Below are positions 1 through 8,387 of a stretch of DNA of 35,186 bases, in pieces. The stretch's first letter is position 1, and the number at the start of each line of letters is the position of its first letter. Origin of the DNA: an uncultured Anaerovibrio sp. (GTDB lineage: Bacteria > Bacillota > Negativicutes > Selenomonadales > Selenomonadaceae). The notes below the pieces were generated by a model. The model did not search any database. It was given only the letters and a program-made list of their open reading frames with translations, and was not told where the DNA came from. Location of the stretch: the NCBI RefSeq assembly GCF_947302755.1, contig NZ_CAMYWM010000011.1, positions 1 to 35,186 of the forward strand, in the 5' to 3' direction. The position numbers were made by a program, and so were the translations under genes.

Positions 1-298
1 AATTCCCTCTTATGTAATCCCCATCATCGTTATTGGAGGCTGCTTCCATTTTTTCAAACTGGCTGCTGAGCTCCATGGCGCCAATCATTTTGGCGTTGCT
101 TTTCAAGGCGTGAACCGTTATCAAAAAATTCTCTTTATCCTGAGCCCCATAATATTTCTCTATCTTGGCCCTGTTCTTTTCATAGTTAATGAAAAAGCGG
201 TACACAGCAGACATATACTTGTCAAATCGCCCCGTATAGGATATGCCTGTCTGAGTATCTAAGCCCAAAGACTCCAACCATGCCAAATCGTATTCCAT
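1..298 (-). CDS. Hpt (histidine phosphotransfer) domain protein, C-terminus cut by window edge
   Basis: The minus-strand frame opens with ATG at 298 behind a GGGGTGA ribosome binding site and runs off the left edge, giving 99 codons. The motif HALKSNAKMIGA is the classic Hpt phospho-accepting helix (His followed by ALK), so the protein probably relays phosphate between a hybrid kinase and a response regulator. It lies 6 nt downstream of the response regulator gene at 305-1102 on the same strand, so the two are almost certainly co-transcribed partners. The residues before the Hpt motif show nothing I recognise. What lies beyond the edge (a further domain or the stop codon) cannot be seen. Confidence 0.85.
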   Translation of the reverse strand, partial: MEYDLAWLESLGLDTQTGISYTGRFDKYMSAVYRFFINYEKNRAKIEKYYGAQDKENFLITVHALKSNAKMIGAMELSSQFEKMEAASNNDDGDYIRGN

Positions 299-304
299 GA
301 AGTA

Positions 305-1102
305 TCACCCCAAAACATCGATTATTTTTGCTACAATTTCTGATTTTTTGGATGGCTTAACAATATAGCCCTGGGGCTTAAATTCGGACAGCAGCTTAAT
401 TACAGTATCCTTTTCTGAAACTCCGGTAAGGAAAATCACCGGAATATCCCTGTATTCTTCCTCTGCCCTGATTTTGGTCAATACCTCGGCCCCGTTCTGC
501 TCCGGCATAAGATAATCCAAAAGGATTATATCCGGTTTGCGTTTTGCCAGATATTTTAATGCGGCATTGCCCGATTTCACAGGCACCACATTATAAAATT
601 CCTCCAGCTGGTCCTTGATGTGAAGCAGCAGCTCCGTATCATCATCCACCACCAAAACTGTCCTTCCTGCCGCCTCCTCACCAGCAGCTTCCCTAACAAA
701 TTCCACGTACTGCTCCGGTGCATTTTTTAGGTCCTCCTCTATATGAACCAGCCGTTCAAATAACGCCAGCAGGGAAACTGGTCTGGAAAGGAAGGTAACC
801 CTGTCAAGCCTTGTAAATCGCACAAAGGTCTTTTCATCCCTGGGGCTGGTAATAACAATAACCCTGCAAATGCCTTGCCGTACAGCATTTTTCAACAGAT
901 TAAACTGTTGAACGGTATCCTTTGTTTCATCTCTTAGGCAAATAATTATTATCTTGGGAATGTCCTTCAATATCACATCAAAGAGGGCCCGCCTGACGGG
1001 ATTACATTTAACGGGCTGATCCCCTCTGTCCACCCGCAAATGCTTGCATACATCCGAAACTATCTCCTTATTTCGTCCTGTAACAAGTATCTTCGCATTC
1101 AT
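305..1102 (-). CDS. Response regulator with degenerate N-terminal receiver and intact C-terminal receiver
   Basis: Product of 265 aa. The C-terminal half (about residues 147-265) is a complete receiver domain: acidic pocket VVDDD at 151-155, phospho-acceptor Asp near 196 in ILLDYLMP, Thr in IFLTG, and the Lys of VKP near 249. The N-terminal half (1-125) follows a receiver-like alternation (KILVTGRN, VIVITS) but has no phospho-acceptor Asp, so it looks like a pseudo-receiver. No DNA-binding output domain is present, so it probably acts by protein contact in a phosphorelay with the adjacent Hpt protein. I chose ATG 1102 over an upstream in-frame start at 1126 because GGGAGGCGAGGG precedes it at good spacing. 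Confidence 0.88.
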   Translation of the reverse strand: MNAKILVTGRNKEIVSDVCKHLRVDRGDQPVKCNPVRRALFDVILKDIPKIIIICLRDETKDTVQQFNLLKNAVRQGICRVIVITSPRDEKTFVRFTRLDRVTFLSRPVSLLALFERLVHIEEDLKNAPEQYVEFVREAAGEEAAGRTVLVVDDDTELLLHIKDQLEEFYNVVPVKSGNAALKYLAKRKPDIILLDYLMPEQNGAEVLTKIRAEEEYRDIPVIFLTGVSEKDTVIKLLSEFKPQGYIVKPSKKSEIVAKIIDVLG

Positions 1103-1150
1103 AATTCCCTCGCCTCCCTTTCGCACTCTGCCTTTAATACATAGAAATTA

Positions 1151-1209
1151 AGGGGCTGCCGCGTATTCTCTGAACATATCAGAGCAGTTCCCTTAGTACG
1201 ACAGGCCCC
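1151..1209 (-). terminator. Hairpin region after autotransporter gene, possible terminator
   Basis: An outer imperfect stem (GGGGCCTG against CAGCCCC on the minus strand) encloses a perfect 6-bp stem CTCTGA/TCAGAG at 1168-1184. It sits just 3' of the autotransporter stop and upstream of the next minus-strand gene. The following T-tract (TTAATTT) is weak, so termination is plausible rather than clear. Confidence 0.4.
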
Positions 1210-1218
1210 ATATTTTTC

Positions 1219-3774
1219 TCAGAAGCTCCACTGGAGGCCCAGGTTGGCGGCGAAGCCCTTCTGCTTGCCGGTCCAGCCCTGGACAGAGAGGTCCATTGTC
1301 AACGGATTTTTTTCGTCAGGCCTGAATTTCACTCCCAGCTCCGCCATGCCGCTGGAGCCCTTCATGGAAGCCGTAGGGGTAGCCAGACCGCGATAGGTGG
1401 CTCTGGCGTTGGAATCAAATTCATAATCCCATGCAATACCGCCGTATACGTTGCAAAGGGATGTAGCCTGATGGGTGTAGCGAAGTCCCAGCCGGGTACG
1501 GCTGGATTTTACAGCATCAAAATGATAGCTTTCACCGGTAGAAAGGGTGGCATTAGTGCCGTTCTGGTGCGTATAGAAGTATTTGGCGTAAAGGTCCAGA
1601 CTGTCGTTTTTGCCCTGTGCCCAACGGTGCCCCACACCTAAATGGAAGCCATAATAGTTGCTTGAGCTGTCATAGCTGGTGGATTGGGGACCCAATGGCA
1701 GATTCATAGTACCATTATAATCACTGGTCAGATGCCCAAAGCGAAGGGATGCCTCATAGAGGAAGCCCGTCCTTTGCTCACTGCGCAGGAACCAGCCGCC
1801 ACCGGTGAAGCGGTTCCTGCCATCGCCATGGGTGCCATCGTCAAGGTAGCTGTCATAGGACGCACCGCCGTGCTCCACAAAGGGCCCTGTCAGCAGGGTT
1901 TGCTTTCCGCACCTGATTTCCTTGGCAAGACCGATGGCAAAGCCGTAGCCCTTGCTGTCCACATGGGAACCGGTATTAAGGCGCATATTGGAGCCCCCGG
2001 CTGCGAAGAATGGGGAATAACTCCCTGGGTCAGCTGCCGCTGCCACCGAGGCTGTGGAAAAGCCCTGGGAAGCAACGAAGTCGGCACTGCTGTTGAGGAC
2101 AGCCATGCCTGCCGCCGTGGTTTCCACAAGGGATTTGGTCTGGTCGTTGAGCTTGGCCTCGCTGCCGCCGCCACGGTGAGGACCATCGGTGAGTGTGCCC
2201 ACAAGAGTATTATTCACCAAACTGATATCCATGGCGCGTTGGATAGAAACACCCTCGCTAAATATTGCCTCTGTTTCCCCAAGCTCTCCTGTAATTTCCT
2301 CCTTGGCAGTAAGCAGATAAATTTTATCATCTACATCCAAGGAGGTACCACCGGGAGCAGAAACACCGATTTCCGTATTGTTCAGAACGGCTTCGTCGGC
2401 CTCTAAAATAATATCGCCGTTTTTGACCGTGTTCGGCAGATTATAGTTGATTTTGGCAAAGCTGCCTATTTTCTGTACCTTTATATTTGAAGCGTGAACG
2501 TTCAGCACAGGGTTTGCTTTTTTCAGCGCGGCTGCGTCAGTTTTGTATTGTGTACCGTACAATTCGGCTTTTTCAAGATTGGCACCTTTATAAACGTCGA
2601 TGGAATTATTCAATTCCTCACCACGTTCCCCGGCATCTCCCGCATAAACAAAGCCATCAATAGTGCCACCCCTGATGATAACCGAATTGCCCTCCACTTT
2701 GCCGCTTTGTGCAGAGCCGCCGTAGATATATGAATACGAATAAGGAGTGCTGCCCTTCAACACACCGCCTTTGATTTCCACGATGTTGTTGCTGACCGTA
2801 ACCGAAGGACCATATTGGGAAACGTATGCTGTTCCGCCGTGTATCGTGCCATGAGTATATGTGCCACCGAGAATCTGCACTTTGTTGTTGGAAGCGATGG
2901 CGGAGCCATCCGATTTTTCCGATGAGGCAAAGCCGCCCGCGATATAGTAGCTATCTGAAAAGCTGCCATCCCCCTTATTGTCGAGGGTGACAGTATTGTT
3001 GGAGGCTGTAGTCACCTTCGCGCCAGAAGTAAAGCCACCATAAATTCGATTAATATCGCCAGAGAAGCTGCTGACATTCACTATATTCCCATCAGCCGCA
3101 GTGCGGCCTCTGCCACCATAGAGGAATGCATCGTGAAAGCTGCCACCACTGACAGTTATAGAATTATTGTTAGCAGAGCCCTTTGAAGAGTGTCCGGCAA
3201 TAGCCAAAGCATAACCATCTCCGTTGATTTTTCCACCGGAGATTTCCACCGTATTATTGTCAGCATTTCCCGTTCCGTTATCACCTACATAGCCGCCATA
3301 AACGCCCTGCACGTTGCCACCAGAAAAGCTGACCTTGTTGCTGTTGGCATTATCCTTCCCTGAATTCCATGCACCATAAAGAAATAAGGCTTGCCCCCCG
3401 GACCCATTCAGGGTGTTATTTGAGGCGGTGCCGGCCATTACTTCCAGATTGCTATCGCCACCACCATTGAAATTCATGGTGTGGTCACTGCCAAATCCAG
3501 CATAAAATTGGCTGGCGTATAATTTTTCCTTTCCTGTTATCGGGTTGGCCCAAAGATTTAAAGTGTTTTTGCTGCCCTCACCGTAATAGCGATATACCTC
3601 CTCCGGCTGTTCAGCTACAGAAGGATAACGCCCCAGCTTCGTCCATGCCTCGCCTTCGTTGTGAACATCATACGTGGCAGCCTCCACCGGCTGTTGTCCA
3701 ATACACAGGGTTATCCACAAAGCCAGCCCTAATATTATTTTTGTGGTCAAATCCTTTTGTCCTTTGGTATCCAT
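1219..3774 (-). CDS. Autotransporter (type V secretion) with beta-helix passenger and C-terminal beta-barrel
   Basis: Product of 851 aa. Residues 1 to about 33 form a signal peptide (basic start, hydrophobic core ending in VEA-AT). From about 35 to 480 the passenger is built of irregular repeats of the type GG..(A/S)NNTV.I.GG, giving a Gly/Asn-rich right-handed beta-helix predicted to be surface exposed. From about 570 to the end comes an autotransporter-type beta-barrel with alternating aromatic strands, finishing in LGLQWSF; the terminal Phe is the usual BAM recognition signature. This requires an outer membrane, which is strong evidence for a Negativicute. The start is ATG 3774, preceded by AAAGGGGA; an in-frame TTG 18 nt upstream is less likely. 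The passenger's target is unknown; adhesin is a family-based guess. Confidence 0.9.
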   Translation of the reverse strand: MDTKGQKDLTTKIILGLALWITLCIGQQPVEAATYDVHNEGEAWTKLGRYPSVAEQPEEVYRYYGEGSKNTLNLWANPITGKEKLYASQFYAGFGSDHTMNFNGGGDSNLEVMAGTASNNTLNGSGGQALFLYGAWNSGKDNANSNKVSFSGGNVQGVYGGYVGDNGTGNADNNTVEISGGKINGDGYALAIAGHSSKGSANNNSITVSGGSFHDAFLYGGRGRTAADGNIVNVSSFSGDINRIYGGFTSGAKVTTASNNTVTLDNKGDGSFSDSYYIAGGFASSEKSDGSAIASNNKVQILGGTYTHGTIHGGTAYVSQYGPSVTVSNNIVEIKGGVLKGSTPYSYSYIYGGSAQSGKVEGNSVIIRGGTIDGFVYAGDAGERGEELNNSIDVYKGANLEKAELYGTQYKTDAAALKKANPVLNVHASNIKVQKIGSFAKINYNLPNTVKNGDIILEADEAVLNNTEIGVSAPGGTSLDVDDKIYLLTAKEEITGELGETEAIFSEGVSIQRAMDISLVNNTLVGTLTDGPHRGGGSEAKLNDQTKSLVETTAAGMAVLNSSADFVASQGFSTASVAAAADPGSYSPFFAAGGSNMRLNTGSHVDSKGYGFAIGLAKEIRCGKQTLLTGPFVEHGGASYDSYLDDGTHGDGRNRFTGGGWFLRSEQRTGFLYEASLRFGHLTSDYNGTMNLPLGPQSTSYDSSSNYYGFHLGVGHRWAQGKNDSLDLYAKYFYTHQNGTNATLSTGESYHFDAVKSSRTRLGLRYTHQATSLCNVYGGIAWDYEFDSNARATYRGLATPTASMKGSSGMAELGVKFRPDEKNPLTMDLSVQGWTGKQKGFAANLGLQWSF

Positions 3775-3805
3775 ACCCAATTCCCCTTTCAAAGCATTGC
3801 ATTAA

Positions 3806-3857
3806 TACAAAAGCCACATCAGCCTGTACGATATCACCGCACAGGCCAATGTGGTTA
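3806..3857 (-). promoter_or_regulatory. Leader hairpin with short T-run upstream of the autotransporter
   Basis: On the minus strand an AACCACAT..GCCTGT arm pairs with ACAGGC..ATGTGGCT, followed at once by TTTTG and then, about 30 nt later, the autotransporter start. No gene ends immediately upstream in this orientation (the next one stops at 4152). The hairpin could therefore be a leader attenuator or a stabilising 5'-UTR element rather than an ordinary terminator. The four-base T-run is short. Confidence 0.4.
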
Positions 3858-4151
3858 TACTACAAAAATATGAATTTGTTTTCGGACACACTAATCCAAT
3901 CCGCTGCAGCCGAAGAAGGAATGTCCTCCCCGCATATATATATATTTATATTACACAAACGGAATTGCTTTTCATAGATGCCCATGGTCCTTACCTCTCC
4001 ATATGACAGTTATAAAAATTTGTATAATCACTTAACATTTTAACATCATATAAGGCTTTGGGCAAGCATAAACAACTACTGAGGGAAAACCTGGAGCTGG
4101 AGCTGGAGCTAAAGCTACAGCTCAAAAAATGAAGCTCCCATATTCTCCGCC
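3858..4151. other. Intergenic region without a gene
   Basis: AT-rich spacer between two minus-strand genes. It contains a run of alternating AT near 3935-3950, a short GGAGCT tandem repeat at 4091-4116 and no ORF with a credible ribosome binding site. It presumably holds the autotransporter promoter, but no clear -35/-10 pair could be chosen. Confidence 0.5.
4091..4116. repeat. Hexanucleotide GGAGCT tandem repeat
   Basis: Three perfect GGAGCT units (4093-4110) are followed by degenerate AAAGCT and ACAGCT units. An inverted AGCTCC lies at about 4133. The repeat lies just 3' of the minus-strand gene at 4152-4457 and could fold with the AGCTCC to give a hairpin in its transcript tail. Confidence 0.7.
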
Positions 4152-4457
4152 CTATTCCTCAATAGCCTCCAGCAAAAAGCTTACCGGCCGAAAGCCGTCA
4201 TTACAGGAAATCATGGCCGCCCGGGGATTTTTCATCCAACCATCATAAAAATTCTCAGCCCCATGGGCCAGTGCCATAACAAAGGGCGACATGGTTTCCC
4301 AGGCACTTTGGCACAGACCCTCCGGCTTGTGCCAGGCCACTGATATATATACCCTTCCCTCTTCCATATCACAGGCGTGCTCCATGGGATTTTCATATTT
4401 TTCCATCAAATCCTGATAGGCTGCCTTGCGGATAACTGTTATGCGTACTTTTTTCAC
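4152..4457 (-). CDS. TIGR04076-type small protein
   Basis: Product of 101 aa. It matches my recollection of the TIGR04076 family: an N-terminal strand KVRITV, a central Cys-containing acidic stretch (HACDMEEG), a Trp-rich helix region (AWETMSPFVMAL) and a C-terminal C-(N/T)-DG-(F/I)-RPV motif seen here as CNDGFRPVSF. The family's function is unknown; the conserved cysteines suggest metal or redox chemistry, which is inference. GTG at 4457 is preferred as start because GGGAGGT lies 6 nt before it; an upstream ATG at 4478 would place that ribosome binding site inside the gene. It stands alone, divergent from the exported protein gene at 4712. Confidence 0.75.
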   Translation of the reverse strand: MKKVRITVIRKAAYQDLMEKYENPMEHACDMEEGRVYISVAWHKPEGLCQSAWETMSPFVMALAHGAENFYDGWMKNPRAAMISCNDGFRPVSFLLEAIEE

Positions 4458-4711
4458 ACCAGATACCTCCCAATCCATTCTCAGCTCTTATCTCTGCCGA
4501 ACTAAATCTCCTGATTTTATTCTACCACTTAAGCTTCTTAGGATAAAATAATAACCTATTTAAAGCAGCTTTTTAAGCTCCATACTGCTGAATCGAATAT
4601 TCACCCTCAACATAAAAATATCCTTCATCAGGCAGGAATATCACATAAGGGTGAAGAAAACATATTAATAGACTTTTAAATTTATTGTCCCTTGGAAAGG
4701 AGTAAAAAGGT

Positions 4712-5344
4712 ATGAGGAAAAATCCTATTGCAATTTTATTTTTAATTGTGGCCCTCCTTTGTGCTATGACCGCTATTACTATGGCCTCACCAATGCATCG
4801 GGTTGCCCTGGTATACATTAACAACGCCAATACCACCTATGACCCGGAGCTTGATAAATGCCTGGTGGATAACCTCAACAACAATTTATCCCAGAAATTT
4901 GACGTAATCAAAGATGATGCCGTAGTAAAAAAGCTGGCTGACGCCGGTATGACGGATTTGTCCATGGCGGAGCGCCGGGACATAATGGATGCACTGGCCA
5001 GTGATGAATACGACTATGTTATCTGCCTTGCAGTAGAGCCCTTTCAACGCAAGGAAAAATTTACCTTCTTCACCCAGGGTATAGAAATGATTGCCACCGT
5101 TCCATGTAAAATCATTGATGTTAAGGCAGACCGTTACATTTATAACGGAAAATTCGTGGAAAAACAAAGTGACAGCACATGGATTGGCACTGTGGGCAAC
5201 AAATCCGTAGCCCTTAAGGTCCTGGAAAAGGTTAATAAGGGCCTCAACAAGATTATAAAGGAAAAAATCATAGCCAATAAAGAGAACACCATGACCAATA
5301 AGGAGAAAGCCCCTTCCCCCAACAGCAGCCCCAATATCAAATAA
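4712..5344 (+). CDS. Exported protein of unknown function (210 aa)
   Basis: ATG is preceded by GGAAAGGAG. The first 25 or so residues form a signal peptide (basic start, LIVALL core, small residues ITMAS), so the mature protein is probably periplasmic. The mature part begins with a strand (VALVYINN), followed by a pattern LVDNLNNNL...FDVI..D that recalls periplasmic proteins with a small alpha/beta domain, but I do not recognise a named family. The tail after about residue 170 is Lys/Asn-rich and low complexity. A strong terminator follows at once, so it is a single-gene unit. Function not assigned. Confidence 0.8.
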   Translation: MRKNPIAILFLIVALLCAMTAITMASPMHRVALVYINNANTTYDPELDKCLVDNLNNNLSQKFDVIKDDAVVKKLADAGMTDLSMAERRDIMDALASDEYDYVICLAVEPFQRKEKFTFFTQGIEMIATVPCKIIDVKADRYIYNGKFVEKQSDSTWIGTVGNKSVALKVLEKVNKGLNKIIKEKIIANKENTMTNKEKAPSPNSSPNIK

Positions 5345-5353
5345 TACCCTGTG

Positions 5354-5387
5354 ATCCGCCAACCAGCCAAGGTAGGCGGATTTTTTT
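5354..5387 (+). terminator. Rho-independent terminator
   Basis: ATCCGCC (5354-5360) pairs with GGCGGAT (5375-5381), followed by a run of seven T. It ends the transcript of the exported protein gene at 4712-5344. Confidence 0.9.
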
Positions 5388-5426
5388 GTGTAAAGCCCCC
5401 TATGGGGCCATAGCTGTGGATATTGT

Positions 5427-5456
5427 TTGACTAAAAACCTTACCAGGTAATATACT
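5427..5456 (+). promoter_or_regulatory. Sigma-70-type promoter for the exported protein and adenine deaminase genes
   Basis: TTGACT (5427-5432) and TATACT (5451-5456) are separated by 18 nt. The next gene starts at 5499. The short gap to the adenine deaminase gene suggests this promoter drives both genes. Confidence 0.65.
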
Positions 5457-5498
5457 TATCCTTAGCGTTTTACATTCTGCAAGGAAAGAAAGTGACCT

Positions 5499-6617
5499 AT
5501 GAAAATCATATCAACCGTAAAAAAAATCATTCTGGCCGGAGCCCTTATTTCCCTGCTCACCCCCCTTTTCTGGAGTACCAATTGGGCTTCCGCCGAAACC
5601 TATCTGCATACCCCCACCTCAAAGGAGGAAATAAAGGCTGCCGAAAAGGGACTGAAGGTTTTTCACAAACGCTATCCGGATGCGGAGGAAAGTGACTTTA
5701 TCACTGATAATATTCAGGCCCCCCTTGTAAAATACAACCCGGAAATATTAAAGATTGCCAAAAAGAAAAATGGGGATGGCCTGCGCAAAATTTATGTAAT
5801 TGACAAGAAGCACCCTCAGGAGTTTGGAAAAGGAATATTCACTATTGGAGCCGGAAACATTGCCATTACTCAAGGACTAATCAATGCCAAAATGGCCCTG
5901 GAGCCCGGTACCTTCACCCCGAAGCCCCACAAGGACTATGACATATATGCCCTCAGCTCCCTGGCCTATGACTATGCCCGGGAAGCTGCCCGCTGGTATT
6001 ATGGTTCGGACTATACGGATAAGCGGGCCAATAATTTGGCCATGAAGCTGTTGGACAATGTGCCCTTCCTCAGTCTTGGCGGCCGGCTCATGTCTGATTT
6101 ACGTACAGCACCGGAGGATATTGACCGGGAGGACAGGCTGCTAAGCACCTATAATTACCTGCTGGAGATGTCCCAAAATCGGGTAGGCTTTGCCAATGAT
6201 GATATTATGACCAATCAGCTGCTGGTGGCTGACCGGCATGGTGATTACTGGACCGTGTTTGCGCCGCCCCAATACGAGGTAGATGCCCTGGCCAAGGAGG
6301 CCCAGGCGGAGGATAAGTCCATTATGACCCGGGGAGAGGATCGGGCCTATTATGTTGCGGGGCAGATTGTCTGGGCCATGAAAAATCACCTTTGGGACAG
6401 CAGTCACGTAAAAATGGCAGATGCCCATAAATATTTTAAGGAGCTGCCGAAAAATATTGAATTTAAAGCCATTGTCGTCACCGACGCTGACGGACGGTAT
6501 AAGCTGATTGATTGGTATCTGGCCGATGACCGCTATCTTACCCCCAACCAGCTAAATGACATAACCCTTTATATCGACGGTATGAAGGCAAGCTTTGATG
6601 ATGCAGAAATACGATAA
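5499..6617 (+). CDS. Exported protein, possibly a degenerate M48-like peptidase
   Basis: Product of 372 aa with a clear signal peptide (residues 1 to about 32, ending ASA). Family not certain. The segment IGAGNIAITQGLI (about 116-128) resembles the strand and turn before the active-site helix of M48 zinc peptidases. It is followed by an Ala-rich helix with YDYAR (157-161) where HExxH would be expected, and then by a helix DKRANNLAMKLL that resembles the third-ligand helix ExEAD..A..LL. If the match is right, all zinc ligands are lost and the protein is a non-catalytic homologue. It is followed 19 nt later by the adenine deaminase gene, suggesting co-transcription without an obvious functional link. 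The M48 idea is inference; the exported nature is seen directly. Confidence 0.75.
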   Translation: MKIISTVKKIILAGALISLLTPLFWSTNWASAETYLHTPTSKEEIKAAEKGLKVFHKRYPDAEESDFITDNIQAPLVKYNPEILKIAKKKNGDGLRKIYVIDKKHPQEFGKGIFTIGAGNIAITQGLINAKMALEPGTFTPKPHKDYDIYALSSLAYDYAREAARWYYGSDYTDKRANNLAMKLLDNVPFLSLGGRLMSDLRTAPEDIDREDRLLSTYNYLLEMSQNRVGFANDDIMTNQLLVADRHGDYWTVFAPPQYEVDALAKEAQAEDKSIMTRGEDRAYYVAGQIVWAMKNHLWDSSHVKMADAHKYFKELPKNIEFKAIVVTDADGRYKLIDWYLADDRYLTPNQLNDITLYIDGMKASFDDAEIR

Positions 6618-6636
6618 TTGTTAGCAGGAGAAAATC

Positions 6637-8370
6637 ATGGATAGACAAAAGCTCATGCAGACAGCTGCCGGCAAGGCCAAGTCCCAGCTTGTATTAAAGA
6701 ACGCCCAGGTATTTGCCGGCTTTACCGGCCGGTTTATTAAAACGGATATTGCCATTGAAGACGGGTATATCGCCGGACTGGGCCAATACCACGGGGACAG
6801 GGAAATTGACCTGAAGGGCAAATACATAACCCCCGGGTTTATTGACTCCCATGTACACATCGAAAGCTCTATGCTGACCCCCTTTGGCTTTGCCCAGGCG
6901 GTGGTACCCAAGGGAACTACCACCGTAGTGGCTGATCCCCATGAAATTGCCAATGTGGGCGGCGAAACGGGTATTCAGTACATGCTGGATGCCTCTGCTG
7001 ATTTACCCCTGCAGATTAAATTTATGCTGCCCTCCTGCGTGCCCGCCACTCCCCTTGAGGATGCAGGTGCTGTCCTTAAGGCCGGAGATTTAAAGCCCTT
7101 CCTGAATGACAGCCGCGTGCTGGGCCTGGGGGAGCTTATGGATGTTCCCGGGGTACTCAATGGAACCAAAACGGTCTGGGACAAGCTGAATATGATTGGC
7201 CCCCACCACTTTGTGGATGGTCACGCCCCTATGCTGAAGGGGAAGGAGCTTATGGGCTATGCCGCGGCCGGTGTGGACTCAGACCATGAATGTGTAACGG
7301 TGGAAGAGGCCGAGGATCGCTTGGCTGCTGGTATGTATCTCATGATAAGGGAGGGCTCTGCCGCCCACAATCTGGAGGCCTTGCTGCCGGTAATAAACCA
7401 GCATAACAGCCGTTTTTGCTGCTTCTGCGCCGATGACCGGCACCCAGGCGACCTAATGAAGGAAGGTGGGGTAAATGCCATGGTCCGCCAAGCTATACAG
7501 CAGGGACTGCCCCTATGGCAGGCCCTGCAGATGGCCACAGTAAATCCGGCCACTTATTTTGGCATGCGTGATACCGGGGTTATCGCCCCGGGCCGCCGGG
7601 CAGATTTGCTGATATTCCCCGATTTGGAGGGTTGGGAACCGGAGGCAGTTTATTCAGGCGGCCAATTAGTGGCCAAACAGGGCATCTGTATAAAGGATAT
7701 CTGGGACAGCCTTGAGGTGCCTCCCGTACCTGGCCGGCTGAGCCAATCCGTAAACCTGCCCGAATTAACTATTGAACAATTTGCCCTGCCCATAAAGGGC
7801 CGAAGGGCTAATGTAATAGGTCTTATTCCCAAGCAGCTGCTGACCCGTCACCTTTGGCAGGAGGTGCCGGTGGTCCAGGGCAGGGCCGTTGCCGCCCCGG
7901 ACCAGGATATATTGAAGCTGACCGTATTTGAACGTCACCATAAAACCGGCCAACGGGGTATTGGGCTGGTAAAGGGCTTTGGACTAAGCAAAGGGGCCAT
8001 TGCCCAAACCATTGGCCATGACAGCCATAACCTTATTGTAATCGGGACCAACGACAGGGATATGCTTATTGCCGCACAGAGCCTTGAAAGCTGTGGCGGC
8101 GGTATCGCCATTGCAGCAGCCGGTAAGGTGGAGGAAATACTTCCCCTGCCGGTGGGCGGTCTCATGACGGATAAATCCGCTGTTGAAACGGCCCGTCAGG
8201 CCGCCAAAATGGAACAGCTGGCCTTTAAGCTAGGGGTAAATAGGGAATATGACCCCTTCCTGACCCTGGCCTTCCTCAGCCTTCCTGTAATTCCCGAGCT
8301 AAAGCTCACTGACCGGGGACTGGTAAAGGTGCTGAACGGTCGTATCATCGGCATTGACGAAAAAATGTAA
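6637..8370 (+). CDS. ade: Adenine deaminase
   Basis: Product of 577 aa, normal for the Ade/AdeC amidohydrolase family that converts adenine to hypoxanthine and ammonia in purine salvage. The metal-binding signature is intact: PGFIDSHVHIESSM (HxH), then the family-specific TTTVVADPHEIANV, VDGHAP, and a late Asp in CFCADDRHPGD. The C-terminal half with GGLMTD is the Ade-specific domain. AGCAGGAG precedes the ATG. I saw no purine riboswitch in the 19 nt upstream or in the leader of the preceding gene. Confidence 0.96.
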   Translation: MDRQKLMQTAAGKAKSQLVLKNAQVFAGFTGRFIKTDIAIEDGYIAGLGQYHGDREIDLKGKYITPGFIDSHVHIESSMLTPFGFAQAVVPKGTTTVVADPHEIANVGGETGIQYMLDASADLPLQIKFMLPSCVPATPLEDAGAVLKAGDLKPFLNDSRVLGLGELMDVPGVLNGTKTVWDKLNMIGPHHFVDGHAPMLKGKELMGYAAAGVDSDHECVTVEEAEDRLAAGMYLMIREGSAAHNLEALLPVINQHNSRFCCFCADDRHPGDLMKEGGVNAMVRQAIQQGLPLWQALQMATVNPATYFGMRDTGVIAPGRRADLLIFPDLEGWEPEAVYSGGQLVAKQGICIKDIWDSLEVPPVPGRLSQSVNLPELTIEQFALPIKGRRANVIGLIPKQLLTRHLWQEVPVVQGRAVAAPDQDILKLTVFERHHKTGQRGIGLVKGFGLSKGAIAQTIGHDSHNLIVIGTNDRDMLIAAQSLESCGGGIAIAAAGKVEEILPLPVGGLMTDKSAVETARQAAKMEQLAFKLGVNREYDPFLTLAFLSLPVIPELKLTDRGLVKVLNGRIIGIDEKM

Positions 8371-8387
8371 TCATAATCAAAAAATAC

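Noticed and set aside
1684-2406. Long plus-strand ORF (240 codons) inside the autotransporter gene
   Set aside because: It runs antisense to a clear autotransporter, has no ribosome binding site and its composition reflects the repetitive opposite strand.
5412-5426. GTGGATATTGT shared with 34780-34790 as a regulatory motif
   Set aside because: An 11-nt match in two AT-rich spacers is not enough to exclude chance.
6618-6636. Purine riboswitch in front of adenine deaminase
   Set aside because: Only 19 nt separate it from the preceding gene, and the 5388-5498 leader lacks the conserved purine-riboswitch core as far as I can see.
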